From: Melampsora larici-populina 98AG31
Lineage: Eukaryota; Basidiomycota; Pucciniomycetes; Pucciniales; Melampsoraceae
DNA length: 64,000 nucleotides
NCBI RefSeq assembly: GCF_000204055.1
Contig: NW_006768769.1
Location: 957,011 to 1,021,010 of the forward strand
Direction: 5' to 3'
Notes under the pieces: generated by a model
Told to the model about the DNA's origin: nothing
What the model saw: the letters and a program-made list of their open reading frames with translations, nothing else
Databases searched by the model: none
Shown here: positions 19,861 to 33,154 of the stretch, in pieces
Layout: each line of letters opens with the position of its first letter
Position numbering within the stretch: position 1 is the first letter of the stretch
Translations under genes and position numbers: made by a program

Positions 19861-20900
19861 CATAATTGGGGTTTGCTTAATGGAAATAAAGAAGCTTATA
19901 TGGTAGTATTTAAATTGGTGAACGAATTCCATTGAGCGACTTTAAAGAAACTCACTAAAACTAATTGCCAGCTCAACTTGAATCGCTTCCTTCAAAATCT
20001 AATTCTCATCCAATCCAAAATCAACTCATCAAGCCTTTACACCATCAGATTTAGCAATCCGACATCTTTCCGCTGTTCGGCTTCTTAAAAAACACCATTA
20101 GACTACTTTTGAATTTGATCCAACCAATCAAATCTATCCGTTCTTCCATTTACTTACTACCATCTGATTGATTCTATCAATTTCGTTCATCCACCTACTT
20201 ATCCTCATTTAAATTAGATCATCATCAATCTACCATCTACACTTAACTTCTTCACTCAGCATACAATCTGAATTTACACTTATCAATCATCCCTCAAGTC
20301 AATTTCGTCGGTCTTTTCCCTTTTGAATCTTGACTCTAGATCCCGAGCTACCTCATTTAATTTCATAGATTTGGGAAATCGATCGACTCATTTCTTTCGT
20401 GATTGGTGAAAACCATCAGCTATAGTCTCATCATTCTCAATCGTAATCTGAATTGAATTGAATTGATAGATTTTAAAATTTGAATCAAATATTAACCCTA
20501 AGCTAGTTTAATACCTTTTTGTAAGTCACCCAAGGTGTTTTTCTTTCTTTTTGGTCGTCTTTTTTTCTTTTTCTTCTTCTCCTCCCCCCCTATATGTATG
20601 TAAGGTTTTTTCTTCTCCATCTTCTTACACACCAAAACAAAACAAAACAACACCCACTGTGTTTAATTTTGACAGATATTCACACACCCCTCACCACTTC
20701 ACCCTTCTCAGTTTGATTTTAACTCTGTCCTTTGAAGATCTTCTCATTCTCACTTCATCTCTTTATTATCTCTCTCTCTCTCTCTTTCCATCAGTTTACC
20801 TACTTCGTTTTAACTCATCTGTCTTCCTTACCTTTCTCTCACTTCTGCAAGGTACTTTTTGTTGAGATCAACTTTTCTTGAAGAGATCATTTTAATTGGA
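19861..20900 (+). promoter_or_regulatory. Upstream region and leader of the WEE1-like gene
   Basis: About 1 kb with strong CT bias on the plus strand, including a (TC)n run at about 20772-20788, typical of basidiomycete promoters and long leaders. No TATA box is obvious. A possible leader intron could start at CAAG-GTACTT near 20851, but I cannot define its acceptor. Confidence 0.4.
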
Positions 20901-23900
20901 ATGCCATCGCCATCATCATCATCCTCACCTCAACTTGAATCAATTCAAAACATTCACATTCATCAATCTAATCCAAGCACCAATTCCAATCGAAAGTTAA
21001 TCATCAATAACAACAATCAAAACAATTTCATCGATCAACAACACTCTTCAAGTCAATCATCTGCTTCACAATCCTTATCAATCTCAATCAAAACTACTTC
21101 CATGGACAATCCTGATCATCCTCATTCTCGTCTATCAAACTCTAGTCATTCTACCTCAAACTCTCAACCTCTTCCTAGCTCTTGGGCTCAATCCGGTAAA
21201 CTGGTTAGGAAGAAAGCCAGTGGTCTCTTTCGTGAAGCCGCTCGATCTTGGGGTCGCTCAAAGAGTAAAGAAGTTCTCTCACTCGGAATCGGTGCACTCA
21301 TCGGCAACAACAACAATAACGATTCATCATATCATTCCACTCCACCACCACCTGATCTCAATCAGCAATCTCCCATCTCATCTTCTCATCATTCACTCTC
21401 ACCCAGTATTCTTCATTCTTCGCCCGTCGGTACAATATCATCACAACAAAAACAACTCATTGGTGCTAATTCAAACCCACCACTCATCAAACCTATCAAA
21501 AAACGTATATGCTCTTTACAACCTGGTTCAAAGAAACTCCGAGCAAAAGATCAAGCCTCTAACTCTCTCAGTCGTCGTAGTGAAATTGGCTTTGGTGATT
21601 GGGCAGGTTTGTTGTGTTTCACTCATAATCTATCATCATGCGATTGCTTAGTGAAACTCATAATCTTCCTTTGTTTGGTCCCGTTTCTCTTTCTTCTTAC
21701 TCTTGCATACATCACGCCCTGCCTCCATCTGCAAAACAACCCGTCATTCCTCTTCTTCCTTCCATCAACATCATCCATCATTTGCCCTCCACCCTTCATT
21801 TGCCCTTTGACCCATCCTTAGACACTCTCAATACTGCCGTCGCCACTTCATCTCCCCGCACTCCAGTCTTACCACCTCGAGCGGACCATGATCTTCGAAC
21901 GTTACCAACTTCCAATAATCCTCCCAATATGGCTCTCGTCTCTTCAGACCATCAGCGATCTCGTCCAAGTCTTTTGATAGACGATTTCGCCAGTCCATCC
22001 AAAAGACCAGAATCTTGTCATTCTTCAACTACCACCACTCCCTCGGCGATTCGAAGACGTGACCGATCCCTTAGTCATGCTCGAAACTCAGCCTTGCCCT
22101 CTTCCCATGAGCTTGAGGTATGTAGATCATCATGTAACCTCCGTCTCTATTGGCTTACTCGTGCTTACCCATTTTATCTTGCTCGCGTCTTTTCCAGCCG
22201 GTCTCATCCATCCCATCAGCACGCGTTCCTCGTTCTACCTTTCCTCACGTTCCACGTTCCCCCAGATCACCACGCTCACCCCGTCGCTCTTATAATACGC
22301 GCGCCACAGCCCAGCGTTCGTCCGCACTGCAAACCCAACAAGGTCTTCCTGCGTTCATCATCGGTGCCGTTACCGCTACGCCGAATCAGCTCTCCCAGTC
22401 CAAATTCACTCCAGGGGAGACCCAGGCTGCTGGGCTGAGCCAATACCAACAACCCGCGCCTATGACTTCGTCCCCTTTCAAGCGCTCCGTCAGCCCGATC
22501 AATCATTTCAACAGTCATTTTGATCTCGAATCTCCAATCGCTTCAAAGTCTGCTGGGCACATTGCGTTACCTCCGATGTCCCAGTCAACCCATCACGTCA
22601 ACCCATCAGTGAATCCTACGCCTATGGTACCGATGGCCAAAGGTCTTCCTCCTTCGCCTTCCAAGCTGCGTATGTCACACGCGTCGACTAGCTTGCGATT
22701 GCGTTCTGCTAGTTCTGCTCGGGCCAATCTCTTTGGTGCAAAACCGAACCAGAGTAGCGGGTTTGAACCCTTTTCAGCGCCTGTCGCGCCTCTTGATCCT
22801 TGCCTACCTGACTTGGTCAGCTCAGAGAGTACGACCAGTAGTCTGATGGCTTCGAGTGGATGTGCGGGTACCAGTGCTCAACAGCAAAACATCTCCCAAC
22901 CTTGGCTCAGCACTTCACTGATCCCCAATGAGCCCGAATCCCCATCTTCCGGTTCTCGTCTTCCTGGTCCGCTTCGATCACGACAGCGCACTGTCAGTGT
23001 TACTTTGAAGGAGCATCCAAACCGCTCCGCATCTTATGGCCTTGGACCCTTGCCAGAACACGATCCAGATTCTGGACATGAATCAGATGATTTAAATGCT
23101 CGATACGCATTCAGCCAGTCTAGTCCGTCTTCTCGTAGCTGCAATGGTATGGTTCGAGTAGATCGCTCGGGAAGCCCGGTAGCAGGTCCAATCCGTCGTG
23201 CAAGTGCCGGGTGCGTCAAAGGTTGCTCGACCCTGAGTCGTCGAGATGGTTCATCCGCGTCTAATCACAAGTCCAGCTACTTGAACCCTTTGGTTGGCGG
23301 TGGTTCTAACGGACGACGGACAAAGACTGCCCGAGATCGTGAGACAAGTACAGATATCTGGGCCGTCCCACAACTTGAAGGACTTGGTATGATACTTCGT
23401 CATCAACATTCTGATGATTCCTGTCAAGACCTTCACATGGATGATGCTGCCACACAAGCTGGATCAAGTAAACCTTCGAGTAGTCATAGCCTGCTTTCCA
23501 TCAGTCGGGCATCATCTCAAGACCCATTCCGAACTATAAGCTCTTGTGCATCTCAATCATTTCTCAAGAGTGCTGGAATTGGCATCGATGGTTTTGGCGC
23601 CTTACCCCCTCCTGAATCACCCTTTCCCGGTCATCATCGATCTCAACAACTTCCCCTTCGCCCCTCCGGCCTACCTTCAAGTCCTAACAAGCTTAAGCGT
23701 GACAGTGAGGGCGCGATGGTTACCTCCTTGCCTCAACCTCCTCCAATGTTCAGACCTCGATCATCAGCCCTCTATTCATCTTCTTCTCATCATCTCCGCT
23801 CGAGGGCGGATTCATTGACACCATTGAAACGCGATTCATGGGGGCGTAGGTCAATTGACGCAAGTGAGGAGGATGACGAAGAGAATGAGATGATCATCCA

Positions 23901-26900
23901 TCAGGATCGTGATCACCTTAACGGCTCCCTCGAATCACATGAAGGTCTGAGCAATCTCAGTGTGCCGGGTTTGACGGATTCAAGCTCACTCGCCTCAAGT
24001 CTAGCTTCCTCAAGTCAAAGTATCACACAAGCTCATTCCAATGATCGTCCTGGTCAATACAGACCAGCGAGTTGGGAGAAGTTGAATGGAGACGCGGCTC
24101 GGGATCCCAAACGACGAAGTTTGCCTACACATGTTGGCCAAAACAGTAGCCCTCATTGCTTTGGTCATCTTCCGCCATCACCTTTTACAGCTCCTACGAA
24201 CATGCCTCTTACCCACAAGTCTTCCTCATTCTTTGATAATCCACCTCTCAAGCCACTCTCCCCACCATCAGTACCTACCCCAACTTCTTTCATTGCTGAT
24301 CAAGATGATGATGGAGGCTCATTCCATGACAGTAAACCTGAAGCATCCGCCTTTCTATCATCGACCATGACGTCCAAAAGGTGTGCTATGCGCGAGAAAC
24401 GTCGACAGCAACTTGGAATACCCAGTCCGTTTGTCAAATACGCCATAACCGGACATCTCTCTGACACCAGCCTCAACGGTCAAGCTGAAGGGTCATTTGA
24501 CAATTCGCTCGCTATGCGCTCTATGCGAGAAGCACTGGGTGGACCCAAGCTGATCCAGGCCGCAATTCAGGCCGATGAGAAAGATCAAAGCGAACACCTT
24601 CAATCACTCGAATCTAGTTTTTCTATGCAAGCAGTTTCAAATCAATCTATTTCATTCAATTCCTCCATCTCTTCACCTTTTCTATCTACAGCAGACATGT
24701 TTTCAAGAAGACCCTCACTTTCGTCATTAAGGATGCCCGATACTCCCATCAAGAAGCCACATTTTCTTCACAAGGCTACTCATCTTCATCATCACACCAA
24801 CAAACCGTTTGTATCATCAGGTCTCAGCAAGCAAGCAGCTGTGAGCTCAGCATTTGATTCTCCAGAACAAAACTCTTCGTGCGGCAATTCTCCTTCGACA
24901 AGAAACAACAACCACGTTGACTCATATAGCACAAAGCCAAACGCATCGGGATCGAACACCAGGACACCGATCATGGGCCAAGGCGCGTTTGACTCGCCAT
25001 CGGCATCGATGATGCAAATGGCTAATGCTGATAGTCCCGGAGTTGGTAGTCCTTCGGCTTTGATGAATTTCAAGAAATCGCCATTGTTTAGGAGGCGGAG
25101 TAGTGACGCTGTATTGACGAAGAGTGGTGGTGACAGGTCAGGCAATAGTCTTGCGATGGAGGATCCTGGAACACCAACCAAAGTTGCACCTGGTTGGATC
25201 AATCGAGGTACGATCTTTTCTATTCCATTTTCAGTTTCTCATCTTATCCCTTTTCGTGATGGGAAAGCCCAATGCTGATTGTATTTCACCTGACTGTACA
25301 CAGGTTCTCAACTTCTGACGTCACCTGGTAACTCGATCAGCTCCGTTGCCAGCTCACCTGTCCTTCCACCTTTCCAGGTGCACTCTCACTTTGAACGACA
25401 AACACCCGATTTTCTAAAGGATGCCCAAGTGACACCTAGTCGGCCGAATGGAAGACTCTTCACCACATTTGCACCACCATCGACGTTTCAACCTCTGATC
25501 ACTGATTCAAGTGACCTTGCCAATTCAAGCTCCTTCTCGCCTAGCCGAAGACCTGGATTTAAATCGAGGCATTCGAGCGCAGAAATCAGAGTGAACGCTA
25601 TGGACAGTGAGAATTTTGGCCCGTCGTCTTCAAATAAGTTTGAGACCGAATTTGATATGGTTGAACAGATTGGGAACGGAGAATTTGGTGAGGTCTTCAA
25701 AGCTAGACATAGCTTGACTGGTGTTGTGTATGCTGTCAAGAGGGCTAAGAAACCTGTAGGAGGTCCCAAGGCCATGTAAGTAAACTGCATAATCCCATGA
25801 TATCCATTTTGTGCTGATTCATGAATCACTCCTTTTATCATAGGTCACGGCAGATGGAAGAAGTTGATTTGTTGAAACGATTGACAACTGGACCTGATCG
25901 ATCACCTTATATCATTCAATTCCATGATGCATGGCAGCACAATTATCATCTACATATCCAAAACGAATATTGCTCAAACGGAACATTGGAAACCTTTCTG
26001 GAATTAGTCTCAGCAGTCCAACCACGATTGGATGAAGAAAGGATATGGAAGATCATGTCAGAACTGAGCCAAGCGGTCTATTTTATACATTCTGCCGGAA
26101 TTCTTCATTTGGATATCAAGCCTGCTAACATTTTTATCACAGAATATGGAGGTTTGAAGATTGGAGATTTTGGAATAGGAATGAGATGGCCTCGAATCGA
26201 TCCAAAAGAAGTGTTTAGGGATTGGAACACACCAGCAGTCGGATCAAGGTACCCGGTTTATTCTCATCTCACAGATCCCAATCTTTCTCCGGAGGAGAGA
26301 GCAGCGATTCCGACTCATTTCTTGAGGTATATTGATATCAGAGATCAAGATGAACGAAAGTGGAGGAGGTTGAAGAATTGTGGAAGGTTTATTGGATTTG
26401 ATTTGGAAAGGGAAGGAGATCGAGAATATATTGCTCCGGAGATCTTGAGTGGGAGGTATGGAGATTCAGCAGATGTGTTTGCGATTGGATTGATTGGATT
26501 AGAGATGATCACCAATGTGACTTTACCAGATAACGGAGATGAATGGCGGGCATTGAGGAGTAATGATTTTTCTAGGATTGATTTGAGTGGATTGAGTAGT
26601 GAGCTTGTGGTACTGTTGAAGAGGTTATTAGAAATGTGTCCGGATAAGCGGATCACATCTGATGAATTAGTTCGACATCCAGTTTTTATCAAACTAGCAG
26701 ATTTGAGGGAACGTGGCTATAGGAGAGAAGAAGCAGGTACACAAGAAGAAGTCGAATTAGAAGCACTAGAAGAAGATACAGAGATGAAATCAAGTGAAGA
26801 GAATGATGAAGAAGAGAAATTCCTTCCGTTTCAAAGACCAATCGTACCTAGTGATGGAAATTGGACGACAGCTAGAGGTGCGATCTTACCTGAAGCTAAA

Positions 26901-27017
26901 GGGTTTTTAGAATTCATTTTAACAGGTGAAGATAATACACCGGAAAAAGTTAGACCACTTAGAAGACAAAGAAGGAGGGTCTTGATAGATGAAAATCAAA
27001 TGGATGTAGATGTTTAA
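20901..27017 (+). CDS. WEE1-type protein kinase with a very long N-terminal region
   Basis: Five exons: 20901-21606, 21822-22117, 22198-25207, 25304-25775 and 25844-27017 (1885 residues), phases exact. The kinase domain is at about residues 1450-1780: glycine loop IGNGEFGEV, VAIK-type lysine in YAVKRAKK (about 1480), catalytic loop HLDIKPANI (about 1583), DFG (about 1603), and the WEE1-type EGDREYIAPEIL (about 1690). WEE1 kinases phosphorylate the inhibitory tyrosine of CDK1 and hold back mitosis in the nucleus. The roughly 1450 residues before it are Ser/Pro-rich and disordered, with many SP/TP sites that could be CDK or polo targets, as in fungal Wee1/Swe1. Yeast Swe1 is about 820 residues, so this one is unusually long. 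The C-terminal tail is acidic. The start is the first ATG of the long frame. Confidence 0.85.
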
Positions 27018-27967
27018 AAAGTTTTTGTTACTTTTCTTTTTTTTTTGGCTTTTCAAAATTTCATCTTCTCTCTTTGTCTTCTTGATTCTTCTTTTGCATT
27101 TTTTTCATTCTACTTCATTCTTCATGCTATCAATCAATCATTCATCGATCAAATCTTATCACTACTATTACTATTATTACTATTATATTGATATTCTATA
27201 ACCATTACTACTTAACTACCATCCATCACTATTACCCATTGACCCTATCCTATCCTATCCTATCCTATTCCTCAATTTCAGATTACATGTGTTTTTGTAA
27301 ATTTTGTTCTAATCTCCTGTCGTGTGTTGTGTGTTTCATGTTGATGTTTTAATTTGTTTTTCAAATTCAATTCAATTCAATTCAATCAATCGTTTATTGA
27401 AAAAATTTTAAACACTTTGTTTCGTTTCCATAATGGAAAATCTAAAATCAATCGACCAAGACTTCTTTGTTCCTCAATAAAACTTTTTTCATTCATTTTA
27501 ATTTTCTTCATTTGTTTGTTTGGTTTGTTTGAAATTGTGTTTAAAAGGTTTTTTTTTTAAAAAAAAGAAAAAAGTGATTTGATTATATTTACTTTTTTTT
27601 CTTTTTCTTTTTTTTTCTTTTAATTTATGAAAAGGAAAAAAAAACTTTTTTGGGGAAATGAAATTTTGTCTTCTTTTTTTCTTTATTTGATTTGAAGGAC
27701 ACCAAAGTAAATACACTTGTTATTTTCATTATTATATATAAACTTGTGTGTTTTTTTCTTGATTTTTCTTTTCCCTTTATCATTCATTTATTCTTTTGTT
27801 ACATATTGTTATCATCAGGAAACCAAACACAGTCTATGTACCTGATTTTTTTTTTTTATAAAATGAACTTTTTTCTTTATAATCTGTTTTTGATTTTTTT
27901 TGTTGGTATATTTTTTTGAGTTTGATTGGGGATTTTTAATTGAAAACAAATTTTTGAAAAAAATGGA
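27018..27967. other. 3' flank of the WEE1-like gene, T-rich with simple repeats
   Basis: Extremely T-rich. Contains an (ACTATT)n-like run at 27160-27186, a (TATCC)n run at about 27246-27271 and a (CAATT)n run at about 27362-27386. No gene. Confidence 0.6.
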
Positions 27968-28199
27968 TTGTCTTTTTCATAAAGAATGAAAAAAAATGAA
28001 AAAAGTTAGGGGACTTGAGGCCTGTGGAGTGCCAGAAGTGACATGGGATACCCCAACTTTGGGTACCGCCTAGAAAGGAGAAAAAAGAAAAAAGATCCTC
28101 TTCTGGGCTTATCACCTTGCCTTCCAACTGCCCACTTTTTTTTGATTCTCATAATTTATTGGACTGCTGGATGGGATTCCAGAACTACTCTGAGGATAT

Positions 28200-29823
28200 C
28201 AAGCTTCTAGCCACCCAGAAGGTAATGGAGAACATCCACATCAACACAATGTCACACTTTGCACCTTGATATTGGCCACTTCAGTTTGGTGTTGGAAACA
28301 GCTCTACAAATGTACTAACAGAGTTGTGATTGATCCTCAAAATTATCAATGTTAAGGCTGCCCCATGTTTTATTTGATAGTTGGTGTCAAACTAGGAAAA
28401 AACTTGAACTCTTCAAGATAAAAATCTTGAACCGTGTAATTGCAATACTGATACAGTTTCAACTTTGTACTTAAAGTTTCAACTTTGTATTTGGAACTAT
28501 TTGGACGGTGCCTCCCTCGGACTTCACAAATTTGAAGAAACAAAAAAACACTACAAACTCGTACCCTTATCCAAATCAACATCTACACCGGGAACTGTTT
28601 TGGCATCTGGAAACGCGCCAGCCAACACCTCCTGTCCTCAATGTGGTATGCCTCGAATCAATTGTTGCCAAACTGTTCTATCAGAAATTTACACTGCCCT
28701 GGATGCTCTTGATGATAATGATCCAACGATTACATTACCCCTCCGGTCCAGCCTATCAACATTAGGGGCGTGAGCACTGAGCAGTGCTTTTTTGTTTCTT
28801 CAAAAATGGTGATGTCCAAGGGAGGCCCCGTCCAAATACAAAGATGAAACTGTAAATACAAAGTTGAAACTGTAGCAGTGTATTGCAATTACACGGTTCA
28901 AGATTTTTATCTTGAAGAGTTCAACTTTTCCTAGTTTGACACCAACTGATGTTCAACTTGGTGTTGTCATTCAACTAGTCAATGATAACCTTTCCATCTA
29001 CCTTTATAAACTCCAACACCAACTTGTGCTGATCATTGGAATTCCTATATCTCAAGCAAGAGTCAGCCACAAGGTGGATGTGCGTTTAGGACACTCTCAT
29101 CTTTTAACTTGGTGCAGTCTGTTGAGGACAGAACTGATTGTATTTTTGGGGTGGCTAAAATCTTACCTGAATACTTGGGTTTTGTAGGTCATTACTTCTT
29201 GGGTTCCATTACATCATTTTGGTCATCTTCCTAATTGCTCAAACAAAAGTCCAGAGTTGTTGGGTGTGACTCCCTTCAAAGGAAGAGCTGGGCTACAAAA
29301 AGAACTCAAAGTCGGGGCCAGATGGATCAGACCAATAAAGACCACTGGACAGTTCTTCTGGCTGGATGTGAGGGTGGTATGATATCTGGGGGGTGGTAAT
29401 TCAAGGGCCAGTAGAAAGAGTTCATGTGGAACTTTTCCTTGCTTGAGATTTAGTGATAATAGTTGGTGCTACTCTTTTTATTACCATTGCTCATGTTCTT
29501 CATTCCCCCATCCCTTTGCATCATCAGCTGTGATGAATCCCTACCCAGGATTCAATTCTGTCCTGGTCTTGGACAAAACCCATGTACATCACGGTGGTCT
29601 TATTGACCAGGTTTGCAAAGAAGCTGGGGTCCTATTGGTTTACTTACTTGCTTATTCACCCAACATGAGCCTGATTTAGGACTGCTTTCACAGTATGAAG
29701 GCTTGACTATGTTGTGAAGAAGAGTGGTATGAGCACAATGACAAGGCATGCTATCTGCTGTTACTAGCTGCAATAGTAATGAATCACACACTATTACAAC
29801 CCTTTATTGCCTACTGTGGCTAG
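28200..29823 (+). pseudogene. Decayed Tc1/mariner transposase (unit copy 2)
   Basis: The part after the nested MITE starts near 28950 with NDNLSIYLYKLQHQL, which aligns with DPTLYLDKLQTKI of the copy at 43.4 kb. The last exon begins at about 29530 with MNPYPGFNSVLVLDKTHVHH, so the second catalytic Asp is kept. The region of the catalytic Glu is destroyed (a stop replaces the NPIEK motif) and further stops follow. The terminal stop at 29821-29823 matches the end of the other two copies. Inactive. Confidence 0.75.
28379..28947. mobile_element. 569-bp MITE with long inverted repeats, nested in a transposase
   Basis: Terminal inverted repeats of about 170 bp beginning AGTTGGTGTCAAACTAGG, with GAT on both sides (28376-28378 and 28948-28950) as a possible 3-bp target duplication. 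The unique centre (about 28555-28780) carries a short open frame with CPQCGMPRINCCQ that may be a captured gene piece. It interrupts the Tc1 transposase remnant, so it arrived later. Superfamily uncertain. Confidence 0.75.
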
Positions 29824-30605
29824 GCCACAAACCGGTATTGGGAACAATACAACCATCAAGCTCAGGAGTAGTTGTTACACTGGGGTTTTCACTTGTTTTG
29901 TTCAAGTTTGAAATATGGTTGGTCTGACTCAAACACATATTGAAGTGATTGCAGATTCAGTAGTTTCAAAGTGACTGTGTTTCTTTTCTTTTGATGGTTT
30001 CCAATTCATTTGTGTGAATCTCTTGTTTCTTTACATTCCAATTGTTTTTTAAATCTTTATCCTTGGTGTGAACAAAATATGGAAGGAATCAAATATGAGC
30101 TTGTAATCAAATGTCAATTTGCACCATGATTAAATGGTACAGAGACCCACCACAAGCCAAACTGTATTGAGACAAATACAGTTTGGGTTGTTCCTCCGTG
30201 CGCTAGGTGACTTGGTTGTAAGAGTGAGCATTTCTGTCATGTGAAATTAAGACAAAGTAAGATAAGATTATCTGATCACATGATATTGATATCTTCAACC
30301 TTAAGATCTCAATCCTTATGATAACCATACTACATTGTCTTTGGTGCCTTGCTTATTTTGAGACATTGGCAATATGGCAAGCTCTCAGAGGTTAGGGAAC
30401 AGCAGATCAATCAAAGATGGTGTTTGAAATTGAAACAGAGTACTAGTAGGGATGGATTTCTTTCAAACCTCAAACACATAATGGTTTATCTTTCATGACT
30501 AGACACAATTTGGTAAATGGAAAAGTAATTTAATAAGATAGAGGTGGGTTACATGGTTTGCTTTGGTGTAAAAATTGCATGTTGTCATTATGAACCCTTT
30601 GTTGT
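29824..30605. other. Spacer between the convergent genes of unit copy 2
   Basis: About 783 bp with no convincing gene. Length matches the spacers of the other two units. Confidence 0.5.
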
Positions 30606-32744
30606 TCAAATTTTTTGTTTGAGGGCTACTTGGTACACATAGTATTTGCAAGCTTGGACAATTAATTTGATGGCTGTGTCCCAAACAATTCCCCATGATG
30701 CAATTGTCTTTGCATCTAATACCTCAGGATATAAGAAGCAACAGAAGCTCTGGATCCCGCGGCTTAATAAGATCTTGACGTCATGTTCAATTTTTGATTT
30801 GTCAATATCACACCATGGAAGGTATGCTTTCATGGCCGCACACTAGTGAATGCACCATAAGGTCTTATAATCAATGTTAATGGAGTGACCTTGCATTTAA
30901 TCATAGCTGCAGATGGGGAAGACAAGCTCCTCAAGGACCTTGACTTGTTTGACTGAACCCATTGGTGTGGTTAAGATTGGAGTAGTGCTGGCTTTAGGAG
31001 GTGGTTGCTTTTGAATGACTTTGATCCAGATGAAGTTGTCCTTATAGACCTTAATTGGTGGGACGTCTATGGTGACATTGGCAGTTCCCTTGGCCTGATG
31101 AAACATATGATATCAGGTTGTGTGCCACATGTACAGACAGGGACAACACACAAGGAGAAGTGCAGGCTCACCAATTCTTAAGCCCAAAGGACCATGTGAC
31201 AGTACATCAATTCCATCTTCTGAGTAAGATCATTCTTGTTGAAGATTTGCCAGCCTTTGCCCTTGTTGGTGCGGGGAGAGCTGTGATGTTTTTGCAAAGC
31301 AGAGAGATATTGTTTTTAAGGCTTGATTGGGGCAGAATGGGCCACATTGGAAGTGGTGGTGGGACTCACACTAGCCAAGGTGTGTTGTGCTCACAATTGA
31401 CCTTGTCTCTTGGTGAGTTCCTATTCAAGACTCAGAGGGTGTCAGTATAGGAACTGACCCAAAAGAACGTCAACCACGGTAAGACTTACCGCCCTGGAGG
31501 CTTGGGCAGCTTTGGTTGGGTTCTCCATAGTAACTGTGAAACTGCAATTGCCAACCAGATCATTGGGGAGTGCTGAATAGAAACCTTTCAGCAACTCCTT
31601 GCTGGTGATGAGAAGGTTGTGATCCTTGGCATAGAAGTTATGCCAGGCTGTGAAGGCACAGATCTTGACCTTGTTGCCAACATTGGCAAGTTTCAAGATG
31701 GGAGTGTTTCCATGCAAGGTATTTTTGTCAACCTTGCTAGCCAACTTGAACAAAAAAACCTTTGAGGCGGGGAGAGAATAATTGTTGATCTGGAACATTT
31801 GTGTGGTGACTGGGAGCAGGATTGGCTGGTAGATGGGTTTGCAGGTTTTCTTTGGCAGACCCTTAGAGAGGTCATGCCCCTTGGGCAGGTGCAAGGTGAA
31901 ACCAACCACAAGACCTCAAGTACCGGTTGGAGGCAAACCAATAGGACAATAAGAGACTTGCCACCATATCAGCGGCCAATTCTAAATGGTCAAACACAAT
32001 GACCAAGTGAGTACTGACTGGGTTTGACATCTTGTGAGACAATTCAACAGTTAGGAGGGAGGTTGACACTGATTATCTCAACATTGGAGCTGGAATTGTG
32101 TGGCCCAAAACATTTGGTGACACCTATAGATCATTCACAAAAGGAAACAGACATTTAGAAAGATATGGCAAAGCATGTAGATGAGAAATACTCACTCTTT
32201 TGTATCTCAATGGGAGGCACACTGGGATCACAAGGAGAGCCAGTGATATTCCAGGAGCCTGGTGATTCTGGAATGAACATGAGGGGAGGGTCAATTTTGC
32301 GGCATGATAAGCCTATCATATATAAAGATTTCAATCAGTAAATAAAAAAAGTCCAAAGCAAAGATAACAAATCCAAAAAAAAACTCACTGAGGAGCGCTT
32401 GGGTAAGGCCTCTTGCCAATGGGTGTATCATCAAAGGTGATATGAGCAAAGGAATCCAATTTGAACATGGTGTTGGTGTGAAGGAAGAAGAAGGTGATGA
32501 AACAATTGAAAGAAGCTGTTGTTGAAAAGTTTGATTGAAGTTGATTAGAGGTGTAGAGGGATCCAAATGGTGGTTTGACCAGGAAACCTATGGGATATTT
32601 AACACCCATTTGGGCAAGCAGATCCGGATATATGGCTGTGAAGGATTGGAGGAAGAGATTCATGAATCTTCTTTTCTCGTAGTGGGCAGTAGATAACACA
32701 TATAAAGGCGGCTTGTGGATCTCTGTATCCAAAGTTACAGGCAA
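30606..32744 (-). pseudogene. SAM-like transposon partner gene, copy 2 (diverged, probably decayed)
   Basis: Exon-like blocks on the minus strand match the family. 30606-30863 encodes the C-terminal SAM-like domain (AAMKAYLPWCDIDKS to KLIVQACKYY), which aligns with DFLLECDVPRTDLA...LIEAVEEAN of copy 3. 30920-31106 holds the preceding basic segment ending VKQVKVLEE (copy 3: APKKVKLEE). 31490-31909 matches the central region (KVFLFKLASK in place of KVFLYGKSLK). A TGA interrupts the frame just upstream of the central block near 31912, and the N-terminal exons are not certain; 32390-32744 may hold the first ones. Probably no longer functional, though the C-terminal domain frame is open. Confidence 0.6.
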
Positions 32745-32759
32745 TCAAGGTGGTACGGG

Positions 32760-33154
32760 AGGACCCCGGAAAGCTCCAGGTAAACTATCCGACCTAAAAT
32801 GTATGGATCGAGGGTCCAAAAAAACGCTGACGTACCGATGAAAAAGGAATTTTTAGGTCTTTTTTGAGCAAAAACCCGTTTTTTTGAATTCAGACGTACC
32901 GACCTGACAGGTATGGATTTGTCTTTGGCCGGAAAAAAAGGCCAAACACACTCCCTTTTCAACGTACATACCGACGAAAAACAAATGGATTCATCTCGTG
33001 AGGAAATTTTAGCGATTTTTGCTCTTTGAACGTACCGACGAAACCGGAATTGTTTGACCTCAATTTTTGGGTTTTTACCGCGTCACAGGGTATTGAAAAG
33101 GTCAATTTGGGTGGTTTTAGGTCGGATAGTTGACCTGGAGCTTTCCGGGGTCCT
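32760..33154. mobile_element. 395-bp MITE with 8-bp target duplication (hAT-like)
   Basis: Terminal inverted repeats begin AGGACCCCGGAAAGCTCCAG and run about 40 bp. The 8-bp GGTACGGG is present on both sides (32752-32759 and 33155-33162), which suggests a hAT-type target. The interior repeats a GTACCGACGAAA-like motif at least four times. It lies between the partner gene and the right end of unit copy 2. Confidence 0.8.

Noticed and set aside
22276..22518. Open frames on the opposite strand within the WEE1-like exons, including several of 60-136 codons
   Set aside because: They are shadows of a long Ser/Pro-rich coding exon, with no start context, splice logic or family resemblance.
28465..28773. 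102-codon open frame across the 569-bp MITE
   Set aside because: It starts in one inverted-repeat arm. Only the central part could be captured coding sequence, so it is reported as a finding and not as a gene.
31118..31450. 110-codon plus-strand open frame overlapping the copy 2 partner gene
   Set aside because: The minus strand shows homology to the SAM-like partner family in this region, and the plus-strand frame resembles nothing.
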